Below, piece by piece: positions 34,845 to 46,354 of a DNA stretch of 64,000 bases. Numbering within the stretch: position 1 is the first letter of the stretch; each line of letters begins with the position of its first letter. The stretch spans positions 1 to 64,000 of the forward strand of contig CAWFFJ010000035.1 in the NCBI GenBank assembly GCA_963814875.1, written 5' to 3'. The stretch comes from CAVSIS01 sp963814875 (GTDB taxonomy: Bacteria > Acidobacteriota > Thermoanaerobaculia > Thermoanaerobaculales > Sulfomarinibacteraceae). Both the position numbers and the translations under genes were made by a program. The notes below the pieces were generated by a model that saw nothing but the letters and a program-made list of their open reading frames with translations, made no database searches and was not told the origin of the DNA.

Positions 34845-35203
34845 TCAGTGCGCGCCACACTCCGACTCGCTGCCGCCCGTCGGGTGGTGGGATGCAAGGT
34901 GGGGCTTCCGGTAGGTCGATCTGGGGATCAGTAAGGTAGGTTTCAAAGGGCGAGCGGGCGGCCTCGTGCGAGTCTGTGCGCGGGATCTCCTAAGGACCTC
35001 GCTTTTTCTAATTAAGAATATAATGAAAGAGTCGAATAATGTCAACCCCTTGAGGGAGAAAAAGTCGCCGCGCCGCGGCAGTGCTGCCGCGGCGCGGCTT
35101 TTCGAACCTGGCACGGCTGTCATCAGGCCCTTGATCGGAAGCACCTTCGGTGACGACTCCGTCGCGCGAGGGGCCCGAACCGTCGCGATAGGAAGCGACC
35201 TTC
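34845..35203. other. convergent intergenic region with a bidirectional terminator
   Basis: Between converging genes. It is AT-rich around 35003-35040 (TTTTTCTAATTAAGAATATA, with TATAAT at 35019-35024), then carries the strong GC hairpin at 35067-35098. No coding signature. The TATAAT and hairpin together could mark a transcript of about 70 nt, but no -35 element is visible. Confidence 0.5.
35067..35102. terminator. bidirectional intrinsic terminator
   Basis: Stem GCCGCGCCGCGGC (35067-35079) / GCCGCGGCGCGGC (35086-35098), loop AGTGCT, then TTTT on the plus strand. On the minus strand the stem is followed by CTTTTT from the upstream AAAAAG. It serves both the acyltransferase gene and the converging secreted-protein gene. 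Confidence 0.85.
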
Positions 35204-37328
35204 CTAGCGCCCGAAGGGCTGCAGCGTGACCGGGTCGCCGGTCGGGTTGACCGAGAATGCGAGTGCGTAGAGCTCGCCGTCCGTGGTCACCACCAGGCTC
35301 TTGAGGCCTCCGTCCTGGGACGGGTTGATCTGGTCGGCGACGTTGTTCAGCTGCACGAGCTCACCGGGGCGGACGGTCTGCGCCATCGGCGAGCCGTCCG
35401 CGTGCCCTTGATCGTTCAGGAGGCCCAGAGTGGCGTGGACGTCGTGATCTCCGTGATTGAACAGGGCGACGTGGGTCCGGCGCAGGCCGGTCTGCTCCTG
35501 GTGCTGGACGACGCCGAGGAACTCATAGGTCGATCCGGGCTGGAGCAGGTCGTCGGCGGTGAGGCCCGGGCATGAGCTGGCCAGCGGTACCGTTGACGTG
35601 GCCCTGGCCGTCGCGGTACACCGCGAACTCCCGGCCGACGGCGGAGATCATCGTGTCATTGGTGGTTCGCAGCACGAGCGTGCCGACGGTGTCACTGAGG
35701 CCGAGGAGGTCGCCGACCACATCGTCGAAGCCCATGATCCCGCCGGCGGGAATGGTGAACGAGGTCGAGGCCGCACTGCCGGGCGTCCCGCGGGCGTAAA
35801 ACTCCGCTGTGACGTGCGCGGTGGTCGACGAGTGGTTGGCGATCATCGCCGAGCCAGAGAACTCGTTGATGCCCTGGATCGCTCCCACCTCGAGCAGGGT
35901 GATCCGGTTCGAGGGCACCGCGGCGAGGACCGTCGTGGGGTCGCTTGTGCCGGGGTTGGCGGAGGTGCCGTCGAGCACCGAGCCGACGCCGATCGCGTCG
36001 CCCGACTCGACCGCGAGCTCGATCATGTAGTCGGCCAGCCCGCCCAGGCCGAAGAAGCCGTTGACGTCGTTGATCTGGAAGTTCTGACCCTGGTTCAAGG
36101 TCACGGAGTAGGACGTGGCGCGCGGCGAGGCGATCGGGGCGACCGGCGTCACCGACACGGCGGTGCCGTCCTCGAGCGCCATGACCAGAAAGTTGACCCG
36201 GTAGCGGGACGGGTCGTGGGTGGTGTGGAAGAGCGCCGTGTCGCCCGCATCGACGTCGTCGCGGCGGGTGAAGGTGGGGAACCACTGGCCGAACACCCGC
36301 CCGTCGGCGAGGGTCGAGGTGATGACACCCTCCATCATCAGAGGGTCGCCGCGGCGCAGGGCCTGGGCGTGGGCGAGGGAGCCGCCCGAGCCGCCGGTGC
36401 CCTCGACTTTCCAGATCGCCGAGCCGATGTAGTCGGCGGAGTCCGGGAACGTGGTCACAAAGTGGACTTGGCGCCCGACGTCGAAGGTGTGCTGGTCCTG
36501 GAACTGGGTACCGTACGATTGGTCGAGGCGTGGCGTGTAGGTGCCAGCCAGCGTGAATCCCGAGTAGTTCGGGCTGACGTACCGCACGTCGTACTCGGAG
36601 TTGAAGGTCGAGTTGACGCCGGGGATGTCCGCGACCGCCGGGGAGTAGTAGGTCCGCGTCGTGATCGGCGCGCTGACCTTCAGGGTCAGGCCCCAATCGA
36701 AGGATGCGTCCTGGAAGACCTGCCAGTTTACCCCGTCGTCCTGGGTGTAGGCGAACGACTGTCCGGGGGCATGGCGGGCCCCGAAGTGGATCAACGGAGT
36801 CCACGAGCCGTAGCAGGCGTAGAAGCCGCCGCCGGGGTCGATCTTGTCGGCGTCCACCGGGACGTCCTGCGTCGCATAGGTCGGGTTCGGGTAGGCGCCC
36901 GGCGTCAGCGCCTGTCCGTAGAGGTACTCGGCGATGGCTGCACCGGGATGGCCGCTGTCGCTGAGCCTGATCCGCAGCCCCCAGTGTTGGTCGGTCCCGA
37001 CCGGGCTGCCCGCCGGCGAGGTGACGCCGACCCCCCAGCTCGCGAGCCGGAAACGGGTCTTGAACCCGGCGAGGACGGACGCGTCGATCAGGGCGCAGAC
37101 CTCGTTCGCGGCCGGGGGAGAGAACGAGCCGATCGCGTTGTCGTAGGGGCCGCTGCGCTCGCCGGTGCCGAGGGTGAGGAGGGTGGGGTTGCCACCGGCC
37201 GAGGCGGGCAGAGCGACCAGAGCGAGGCAGCACGTAAGGAATGCCGCGAAGGCCCGGACGAGGAGGTCGCGGATCCGCTGCGGTGACGGAAGCGGTGAGG
37301 ATCGACGCTGGGCCGGGTCAGGATGCAT
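35204..37328 (-). CDS. large secreted protein with adhesion-type C-terminal region, frameshift near 35565
   Basis: Starts with a signal peptide (VRAFAAFLTCCLALVALPAS) and a unique N-terminal domain of about 250 residues (ANEVCALIDASVLAGFKTRF, GLRIRLSDSGHPGAAIAEYL). The second half, EVGAIQGINEFSGSAMIANH and MISAVGREFAVYRDG, resembles the secreted module of the proteins at 27858 and 53270. The frame shifts at about 35565 after GTAGQLMPG; the other frame continues LTADDLLQPGSTYEFLGVVQ to ALAFSVNPTGDPVTLQPFGR and stops at 35204. Together about 708 residues. The junction lies in a G/C run, so an assembly error is likely. ATG 37328 follows a good purine-rich site. Confidence 0.75.
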
Positions 37329-37413
37329 GGCTGGGAGCCTCCTTTGCACTGGGTCTCTGCCTTGCCATGCGTCATCTGTGACCAGAACCCGCCACGCGGT
37401 CGCGGGAAAGGAC

Positions 37414-40303
<2,890 letters not shown>

Positions 40304-40314
<11 letters not shown>

Positions 40315-40894
40315 GATGTCCCCCAGGCGCCCCAGCCGGGGTGCTGAGCTGGTGACGCAGCCATGCCCGGGCAGCGGTCCACTGGCGGTAGACGGTCCGT
40401 TCCGAGGCGCCCAGTGCCTCGGCGGTCTCGGTCACGGTCAAACCTGCGAAGTAGCGCAGCATGACCACGTCCGCCATGGCGCGGTCGTGCTCGGCGAGCC
40501 GGTCGAGCGCCTGGTCGAGGGCGAGGAGCTCCTCCGAGCGCGGCGCGATGCTGGCGGCGTCGTCGTTGAGGGTAATGCGCTCCGCGCTCCCGCCGCGCTT
40601 GAGGCGGGCCACGCGGCGTGCTCGCTCGACCAGGATCCGGCGCATGGCCTGCGCCGCGGCGCCGAAGAAGTGCGCCCTGCTCTCCCACTTCACTCCGTCG
40701 CCGACCAAACGGAGATATGCCTCGTGTACCAACGCTGTGGGCTGCAGCGTCTGACCCGGTCGCTCTCGCGCCATGCGGGCTCGCGCAAGCGCCCTGAGCT
40801 CCGAGTAGACCAGGGGCAGCAGGCGCTCTGCCGCGTCCGCTTCGCCGCGAGCCATCGCGGCGAGAACCTCGGTCACCTGCTCACGCTCGGTCAC
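40304..40894 (-). CDS. ECF-type RNA polymerase sigma factor
   Basis: 196 residues with region 2 (AERLLPLVYSELRALARARM, LQPTALVHEAYLRLVG, RAHFFGAAAQAMRRILVERA) and region 4 (LDRLAEHDRAMADVVMLRYF, TETAEALGASERTVYRQWTA). The sequence fits the sigma subfamily often encoded directly before Ser/Thr kinases in Acidobacteria and Planctomycetes. The GTG at 40894 has GGAGGG at the right distance. The 3' end overlaps the kinase start by 11 bp, suggesting translational coupling and a kinase-controlled sigma factor. No anti-sigma gene is nearby. Confidence 0.88.
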
Positions 40895-41107
40895 CCCGAT
40901 CCCTCCGCACCGTCCGCTGGATTGTCCGGTTCTGAGCCGACATGCAGTCCATGACAACGCGAGAGAGTTGAGCCGCATTCTCTTCTTGCACTGCCGGCGC
41001 CCGGATCTTCGCCTCGGCCGACGAAGTGGGCGCACCTGGTAGTTGAGACAGGGGTCTTTGCGCGGGATTCGGAACAATGTACTCTGGGCCGCAGAGGTCG
41101 GGACGCT

Positions 41108-44100
41108 ATGCCGATTTTGCAACGTGTCCTTCCATTCTTGAGTTGGTTTCGCGATTACAGCCTTGACACGCTGCGCGCCGACTTCATCGCCGGGCTGACG
41201 GTCGCACTGGTTCTCGTCCCCCAGTCGATGGCTTACGCCCAGCTCGCAGGGCTGCCGGCGTACTACGGCCTCTACGCTGCGTTCCTGCCCCCGATGGTCG
41301 CGAACCTCTTCGGATCGAGCCGACAGCTCGCCACCGGGCCGGTGGCAGTGGTCTCGCTGATGACCGCCGCCGCGCTCGAGCCGATCGCCACCGCCGGCAG
41401 CAAGCAGTACGTTGCCTACGCGATCCTGCTCGCCCTGATGGTCGGTCTGTTCCAACTCATGCTCGGCGTTTTCCGGCTTGGCCTGGTGGTCAACTTCCTC
41501 TCGCACCCGGTGGTCAACGGCTTTACCAATGCTGCCGCCCTGATCATCGCGACCTCCCAGCTCGGCAAGATCTTCGGCGTCCAGGTCGACAACTCCGAGC
41601 ACCACTACGAGACGGTGTGGCTTACCGTCCGCGCTGCGCTGCGCTACACCCATTTACCGACCGTCGGTATGGCGGTGCTGGCGTTTGCGATCATGATCGG
41701 GCTCAAGCGCGTCAATCCCCGACTCCCGAATGTGCTCGCTGCCGTGGTCGTGACCACCGCGCTGGCATGGGCGACCGGGTTCGAGAAGAAGACAGCGGTC
41801 GAGCTCGATGCCATCGCCTCGTCCGAGGTGGAAGCGAGGGTCGCCGACTTCAACGCCGTGGTGGCACAGAAGAACACCCTGGAGGAGATGAGGGCCGACA
41901 CCAACAAGGCCTTCGCCCAGGCGTCGCTCGGTGAGCGTGAGTTCTGCGTGCGCTGCCACGAGACCCGCGACATCGAGAAGTTCCGGCAGGCGACTCTTGA
42001 GAGCGCAGAGTCCGAACCGCAACGAACGCTGGCGCTCCACCAGATGGCCGGTCTCGTCGACGGCCACATCGGTGAGCTCAAGCACCACATCGGCAGCTAT
42101 CGTTCCGAGCTGCGGGCGCTGCTCTTCGAGAGGGCGGACAGACCAGACGGAACGCCCCGGTTCTACCTGCGAGGCGAGGTTCCGGAGGGCAGCGCGGCCG
42201 TGTCCGGACCGTGGCGGCTGAAGGTCGGCAACAGCCCGCTCGACGTGCACAAGCTGACCTTCACCGGCGGCGGCGACGTGGTGGCGACGATTCCCGCGGG
42301 CCTGCCGCCGTTCGCTGTGCCCCAGATCGACGGATCGATCGTCCCGAAGCTCATCCCAGTCGCGATGGTGATCTCGCTGCTCGGCTTCATGGAGGCGATC
42401 TCGATCGCCAAGGCGATGGCCGCCAAGACCCGCCAGAGGATCGATCCCAATCAGGAGCTCATCGGACAGGGCCTGGCCAATCTCGTCGGGTGCATGGCGC
42501 AGAGCTACGCCGTGTCGGGGTCCTTCTCGCGTTCCGCGGTCAACCTTCAGTCCGGCGGGCGCACCGGCATGTCGAACGTGTTCTCGTCGGTCGTGGTGAT
42601 GGTGGTCCTGCTCTTCTTCTCGAAGACGCTGTACTTCCTCCCCCAGGCGGTGCTGGCGGCGATCATCATGATGGCGGTGTTCGGGCTGCTCAACGTCAGC
42701 GGCTTTGTTCATGCCTGGCGGACGCAGAAGTACGACGGGTTCGTCTCCGTCGTCGCCTTCGCCGGCACCTTGGCGTTCGCCCCGCACCTCGAGTGGGGTC
42801 TCGCCATGGGCGTGGCACTGTCGCTCGGAGGTTACCTCTACCGCACGATGCGCCCAAAGGTCGCCGATCTCGCCCCACACCCGGACGGTTCGCTGCGCGA
42901 TGCGAGACGTCACAAGCTTCTGCGATGCAAGTACATATCTGTTGTGAGCTTCGATGGTCCGCTCAACTTCGCGAGCGCCACCTACCTCGAGGACGAAATC
43001 CTCGGTCGGGTCGCCGAGCGGCCGCAGCTCCGTCATCTGCTGATCGCGGGCCAGGGCATCAGTGAGATCGACGCGTCCGGTGAGGAGACATTGCGCCACA
43101 TCGTGGAGAGGCTGCGGGGCGCCGGCTACAAGGTCTCCTTCGTCGGGCTCAAGGATCAGGTGCTAGACGTGCTCCGCCGCTCGCACCTGCTCGACAAGAT
43201 TGGCGAGGATCAGATCTACACCACCCAAGCAGCGGCCATCGCAGCGATCTTTCCTGCGACCCATGCCGCCGCTGACGAACCCGACTGCCCATTCCGAGGC
43301 GTGATGCCGCGGATCACTGAGCTTTCGCTGCATCCTGACGGCTCGCTGCGCGACGCGGCCCGTTATGGGCTGCTGCGATGTGACCGGATCGCGACGCTCC
43401 GCTTCGACGACCCGCTCAACTTCGCCAACACGGGCTACCTCGAGGAGGAGATCTTCGCCCGTATCGCGGATCGCCCGGATCTGCGCCACATCATCTTCGT
43501 CGCCCACGGCATCAGCGACATCGACGTGGCGGGCGCCCGCCGGCTCGGGCAGTTGGTGGCGAAGCTGCGCGAGGCCGGGTACGAGGTCTCCTTTAGCGGC
43601 TTGAAGGAGTCGGTGACGGACGTGCTCGAGCGCAGCGGCGTCGCCGACTTGATCGGGCACGACCACACGTTTGCGACCCAGATCATGGCGGTCGCGGGCG
43701 TGTACTCGACGGCCCATTCGGGCAGTCCCGAGCGCGACTGCCCGCTCGCCACCCTGGCCCCGCGCCTGACCGAGCTGTCGCTCCATCCTGACGGCTCGCT
43801 GCGCGACGCCCGCCGTCACTCGCTCGACCTGTGCCCGCACCTCGCGGTGCTGCGCTTCGACGGCGCGATGGTGTTCTCGGACCCGCGGGGGATCCAGGAG
43901 GCGTTCGACCGCTGGGTGAAGGCTCGGCCCGAGGTCCAGACCATCGTCTTTGTCGCCCACGCTCTCACTGCCCTCGATGTGCTCGACCGCAGCAAGCTGT
44001 TGCAGTTCGTCGACCGTGTTCGCGCGGCGGGCTTCCGGGTCGCATTCACGAGCTTCCGAGATCACGTCTTCGATGTCATGGCATCGAGCGGGGTGATCGA

Positions 44101-44686
44101 CGAGATCGGCCTCGATCGCGTCTTCCCGGTGGATGCCCTGGCCCTTGCCGGGGTATGGGCCGAAGCCCATGCCGTATGCACGAACGAGGAGAAGTGCCCG
44201 CTGCGGCCGATGCTGCCTCGGGTGGCCGACCTCGCCCTTGCTCCAGACGGGTCGCTGCGGGACGCTCGGCGCCACGGTCTTGCGATGTGTCCCCACATCG
44301 CGGCGCTACGATTCGACGGTCAGCTCAACTTCGCGACGATTGCCTACTTCGAAGAACAGCTTCGGGGCCGGCTGGCGGCGCGACCGAACCTGCGCCACGT
44401 CCTGATCGCAGGCCACGCGCTGTCGAGCATCGACGCGCTTGCTGCGGAGAGGCTGTGCGAGATCGTCGGAGGCCTCAGGGCCCGTGAGATCGGGGTCTCG
44501 TTCAGCGGGTTGGGGGATGAGGTCCTCGAGACGCTGCAGAGGACCGGAGGCTGTGGGGCGGTCGGTCCCGACAACCTCTTCCCGACCCAGGTCAAGGCGA
44601 TCGAGGCGATCTACGCGACCGCCCACGCCGGCTCGTCGGAGGCACACTGCCCACTGCTCGAGGTCGTTCCCGTGGCCTCGGGCTAG
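41108..44686 (+). CDS. SulP anion transporter with heme-c-containing insertion and four STAS-like units
   Basis: 1192 residues. Residues 1-225 hold SulP helices 1-7 (FIAGLTVALVLVPQSMAYAQ, TGPVAVVSLMTAAAL, FLSHPVVNGFTNAAALIIAT). An insertion of about 170 residues follows, with a c-type heme motif CVRCH at 280-284 and later His/Met (HQMAGLVDGH, ELKHH). The core resumes at IPAGLPPFAVPQ and VISLLGFMEAISIAKAMAAK. From about 584 come four units of about 152 residues (starts near 584, 735, 887, 1039). Each opens PDGSLRD(A/AR)R and has a Cys near its start and a Cys-Pro near its end. Only unit 1 keeps the STAS motif (ISEIDASG); units 2-4 have IDVAG, LDVLD and IDALA. SulP proteins carry sulfate, bicarbonate or similar anions. 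By the family's 7+7 topology the insertion would be periplasmic, where heme c is attached. Confidence 0.88.
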   Translation: MPILQRVLPFLSWFRDYSLDTLRADFIAGLTVALVLVPQSMAYAQLAGLPAYYGLYAAFLPPMVANLFGSSRQLATGPVAVVSLMTAAALEPIATAGSKQYVAYAILLALMVGLFQLMLGVFRLGLVVNFLSHPVVNGFTNAAALIIATSQLGKIFGVQVDNSEHHYETVWLTVRAALRYTHLPTVGMAVLAFAIMIGLKRVNPRLPNVLAAVVVTTALAWATGFEKKTAVELDAIASSEVEARVADFNAVVAQKNTLEEMRADTNKAFAQASLGEREFCVRCHETRDIEKFRQATLESAESEPQRTLALHQMAGLVDGHIGELKHHIGSYRSELRALLFERADRPDGTPRFYLRGEVPEGSAAVSGPWRLKVGNSPLDVHKLTFTGGGDVVATIPAGLPPFAVPQIDGSIVPKLIPVAMVISLLGFMEAISIAKAMAAKTRQRIDPNQELIGQGLANLVGCMAQSYAVSGSFSRSAVNLQSGGRTGMSNVFSSVVVMVVLLFFSKTLYFLPQAVLAAIIMMAVFGLLNVSGFVHAWRTQKYDGFVSVVAFAGTLAFAPHLEWGLAMGVALSLGGYLYRTMRPKVADLAPHPDGSLRDARRHKLLRCKYISVVSFDGPLNFASATYLEDEILGRVAERPQLRHLLIAGQGISEIDASGEETLRHIVERLRGAGYKVSFVGLKDQVLDVLRRSHLLDKIGEDQIYTTQAAAIAAIFPATHAAADEPDCPFRGVMPRITELSLHPDGSLRDAARYGLLRCDRIATLRFDDPLNFANTGYLEEEIFARIADRPDLRHIIFVAHGISDIDVAGARRLGQLVAKLREAGYEVSFSGLKESVTDVLERSGVADLIGHDHTFATQIMAVAGVYSTAHSGSPERDCPLATLAPRLTELSLHPDGSLRDARRHSLDLCPHLAVLRFDGAMVFSDPRGIQEAFDRWVKARPEVQTIVFVAHALTALDVLDRSKLLQFVDRVRAAGFRVAFTSFRDHVFDVMASSGVIDEIGLDRVFPVDALALAGVWAEAHAVCTNEEKCPLRPMLPRVADLALAPDGSLRDARRHGLAMCPHIAALRFDGQLNFATIAYFEEQLRGRLAARPNLRHVLIAGHALSSIDALAAERLCEIVGGLRAREIGVSFSGLGDEVLETLQRTGGCGAVGPDNLFPTQVKAIEAIYATAHAGSSEAHCPLLEVVPVASG

Positions 44687-44693
44687 CCTGTAC

Positions 44694-44802
44694 TTCTCAC
44701 CACGTTACGTCACGAGGGTGCCGAGGTACCTGTCAGTGCCGAGTCGCGAAAGAGCCAATGATTGCTGGCAAATCGGCGCCCGCAGTAGGGAGGTGGTGAG
44801 AA
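44694..44802. repeat. 10-bp inverted repeat spanning the convergent gap
   Basis: TTCTCACCAC (44694-44703) and GTGGTGAGAA (44793-44802) are exact reverse complements, 89 bp apart, between the SulP stop and the last gene of the signalling operon. It could fold in RNA from either side. No T-tract, so termination is uncertain. Confidence 0.6.
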
Positions 44803-44816
44803 ATGCAGGCTAGAGC

Positions 44817-45248
44817 CTACCAGCCGCGGGCGCGCAGAATCTCCTCGATCTCCTGCTGAGTGCGTTGCTCGACGAGTGCAAAGCGCTGTGCTCGCGCCTC
44901 TCGGATCTTCGTGATCAGGGTCTCGATGTCAGTTGGCTTTTCGAAGACCTCGATCGCCCCGAGACGGGTCGCCTCGACCGCCCTTTGAACGGTCGCCTGG
45001 CCGGTGAGCAGCATCACCTGGAGGTCGGGCTGGCGTCGGAGCAGGTGCTCCAGTGTCTCGATGCCGTCCATGCCGGGCATCGCGAGGTCGAGGACAACGG
45101 CGTCGAAGCTCTCCCGCTCGGCGAGTACGATCGCTTCGGCGCCGTTGGTCGCGGTAGCGACCTCGAGCCCGCGCGCCCGCATGCGTTCCGCCAGGGTCTC
45201 GACAAACTCAACCTCATCATCCACCAAGAGAACCCTGTCAGCACGCAT
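44817..45248 (-). CDS. single-domain response regulator with short C-terminal helix
   Basis: A 143-residue receiver: acidic pocket LLVDDEVEF, phospho-Asp in AVVLDLAMPGMDG, Thr in VMLLTGQATV, Lys in VFEKPTDIE. A helical tail (FALVEQRTQQEIEEILRARG) follows with no DNA-binding domain, so it should act by protein contacts or in a phosphorelay. ATG 45248 has GGAGG upstream. It is the last gene of the five-gene operon and ends 130 bp from the convergent SulP gene. Confidence 0.9.
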   Translation of the reverse strand: MRADRVLLVDDEVEFVETLAERMRARGLEVATATNGAEAIVLAERESFDAVVLDLAMPGMDGIETLEHLLRRQPDLQVMLLTGQATVQRAVEATRLGAIEVFEKPTDIETLITKIREARAQRFALVEQRTQQEIEEILRARGW

Positions 45249-45276
45249 CGGAACCTCCTCGAGCAGTCTACCGTTG

Positions 45277-45975
45277 TCACCGCGCGACGGGGTCGCCTCC
45301 AGGCCACTTCGGCAGCGCGAGCACCACGCGGTACGGGTCGCCGGTCGTGGGCCGTACCGCAAGGCAGCCGCCAATCTCGATCAGGAGTTCTTCGAGCATC
45401 GTCAGCCGTTCCTCGACCTCAGAGCCAGGCGACACGGGGTCCGCGCTGGTCACGACGATATCCGCTCCGGTAGGGCGTACGGCGTAGGAGACGACCACCC
45501 GCCGCTCGTCGGTCGCTCCGTGCAGCGCGACGTCGATCGCGAGGTACACCGCCTGTTGTACGCAGAACGGGTTGCCCTCGAGGGAGACGGAGTCCAGCGG
45601 GAACTCGGCGTCGAGGCGGGTGCGCAGAAGCCCGGCCGGCCGCCGAGCAAGAAAGACGATCCGCTCGAGCACCTCACGCAGGTCGAAGACCGCGACCGGA
45701 ACATCGACGCTGTGGGCGAACCGGTTGAGGTTGCGCACGATCGCCTCGCCGCGATCGACCTGGTTTTGGATCCGCTCCGACAGCGCCTTGAGGCGGGCAA
45801 GGTTGGGCTCCCGGCCCGTTTCGGCGGCGGCGAGGAGATCGGACTGAAGCCCGGCAAGCTCGTTGATGATGTTGAGGACGTTGGTGATCTCGTGGGACTG
45901 TCCGGCGGTGGTGGCGCCGAAGAAGCGAAGCCCTTCGTCCCTCAGCCGCCGGTGATGGTCGCCCATGTCGTCCAC
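45277..45975 (-). CDS. degenerate histidine kinase-like protein (phosphotransfer candidate)
   Basis: 232 residues. The N-terminus has an H-box-like helix (FFGATTAGQSHEITNVLNII) with a His in the SHE context, and a second helix (LKALSERIQNQVDRGEAIVR). The remainder has an HATPase-like arrangement, but I cannot find a normal N-box or G-boxes: QQAVYLAIDVALHGATDERR stands where the N-box should be. It may be a phosphotransfer protein or a pseudokinase working with the full kinase upstream. No membrane segment. It lies 1 bp after the preceding receiver gene. The assignment is from the H-box and context. Confidence 0.7.
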   Translation of the reverse strand: MDDMGDHHRRLRDEGLRFFGATTAGQSHEITNVLNIINELAGLQSDLLAAAETGREPNLARLKALSERIQNQVDRGEAIVRNLNRFAHSVDVPVAVFDLREVLERIVFLARRPAGLLRTRLDAEFPLDSVSLEGNPFCVQQAVYLAIDVALHGATDERRVVVSYAVRPTGADIVVTSADPVSPGSEVEERLTMLEELLIEIGGCLAVRPTTGDPYRVVLALPKWPGGDPVAR

Positions 45976-45976
45976 C

Positions 45977-46354
45977 TCAGCGGCTGCCGGCCGCGCGACG
46001 GAGAATCTCCACCAGGGTGTCGATGTTGACCGGCTTCATCAGGTAGTCGACGGCGCCGAGTCGCATGCCCTCTGCGGCGTCCTCGGCGGAGCCGTGCCCG
46101 CTGAGCAGAACCACCTGGAGATCCGGCCGCCGAGCCTTGATCCGGCGGACGAGGCCGAGGCCCCCGAGCCCGGGCATCTTCACGTCGATCACTACGACAT
46201 CGAACTCGTCGCTGTCGATCAGCCGCAGAGCATCGACCCCGGTGGTCACTCCACGGGCCGCCACGCCCCGGATCTCCAGCCGCTCGACGACCGCTGAAAC
46301 CAGCTCCTCCTCGTCGTCAACGAACAGCACCCGCAGCAGCTTCGTCTCGGTCAT
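45977..46354 (-). CDS. single-domain response regulator
   Basis: 125-residue receiver: LFVDDEEELV, phospho-Asp in VVVIDVKMPGLGG, Ser in VVLLSGHGSAEDA, Lys in YLMKPVNIDTLVE. No output domain, so it is a CheY/Spo0F-like relay protein. Its start overlaps the stop of the upstream kinase gene by 4 bp, and the following kinase-like gene starts right at its end, placing it between two kinases in one transcript. Confidence 0.92.
   Translation of the reverse strand: MTETKLLRVLFVDDEEELVSAVVERLEIRGVAARGVTTGVDALRLIDSDEFDVVVIDVKMPGLGGLGLVRRIKARRPDLQVVLLSGHGSAEDAAEGMRLGAVDYLMKPVNIDTLVEILRRAAGSR

Noticed and set aside
35019..35103. Small RNA from TATAAT to the terminator
   Set aside because: No -35 element, and the hairpin is fully explained as a bidirectional terminator between convergent genes.
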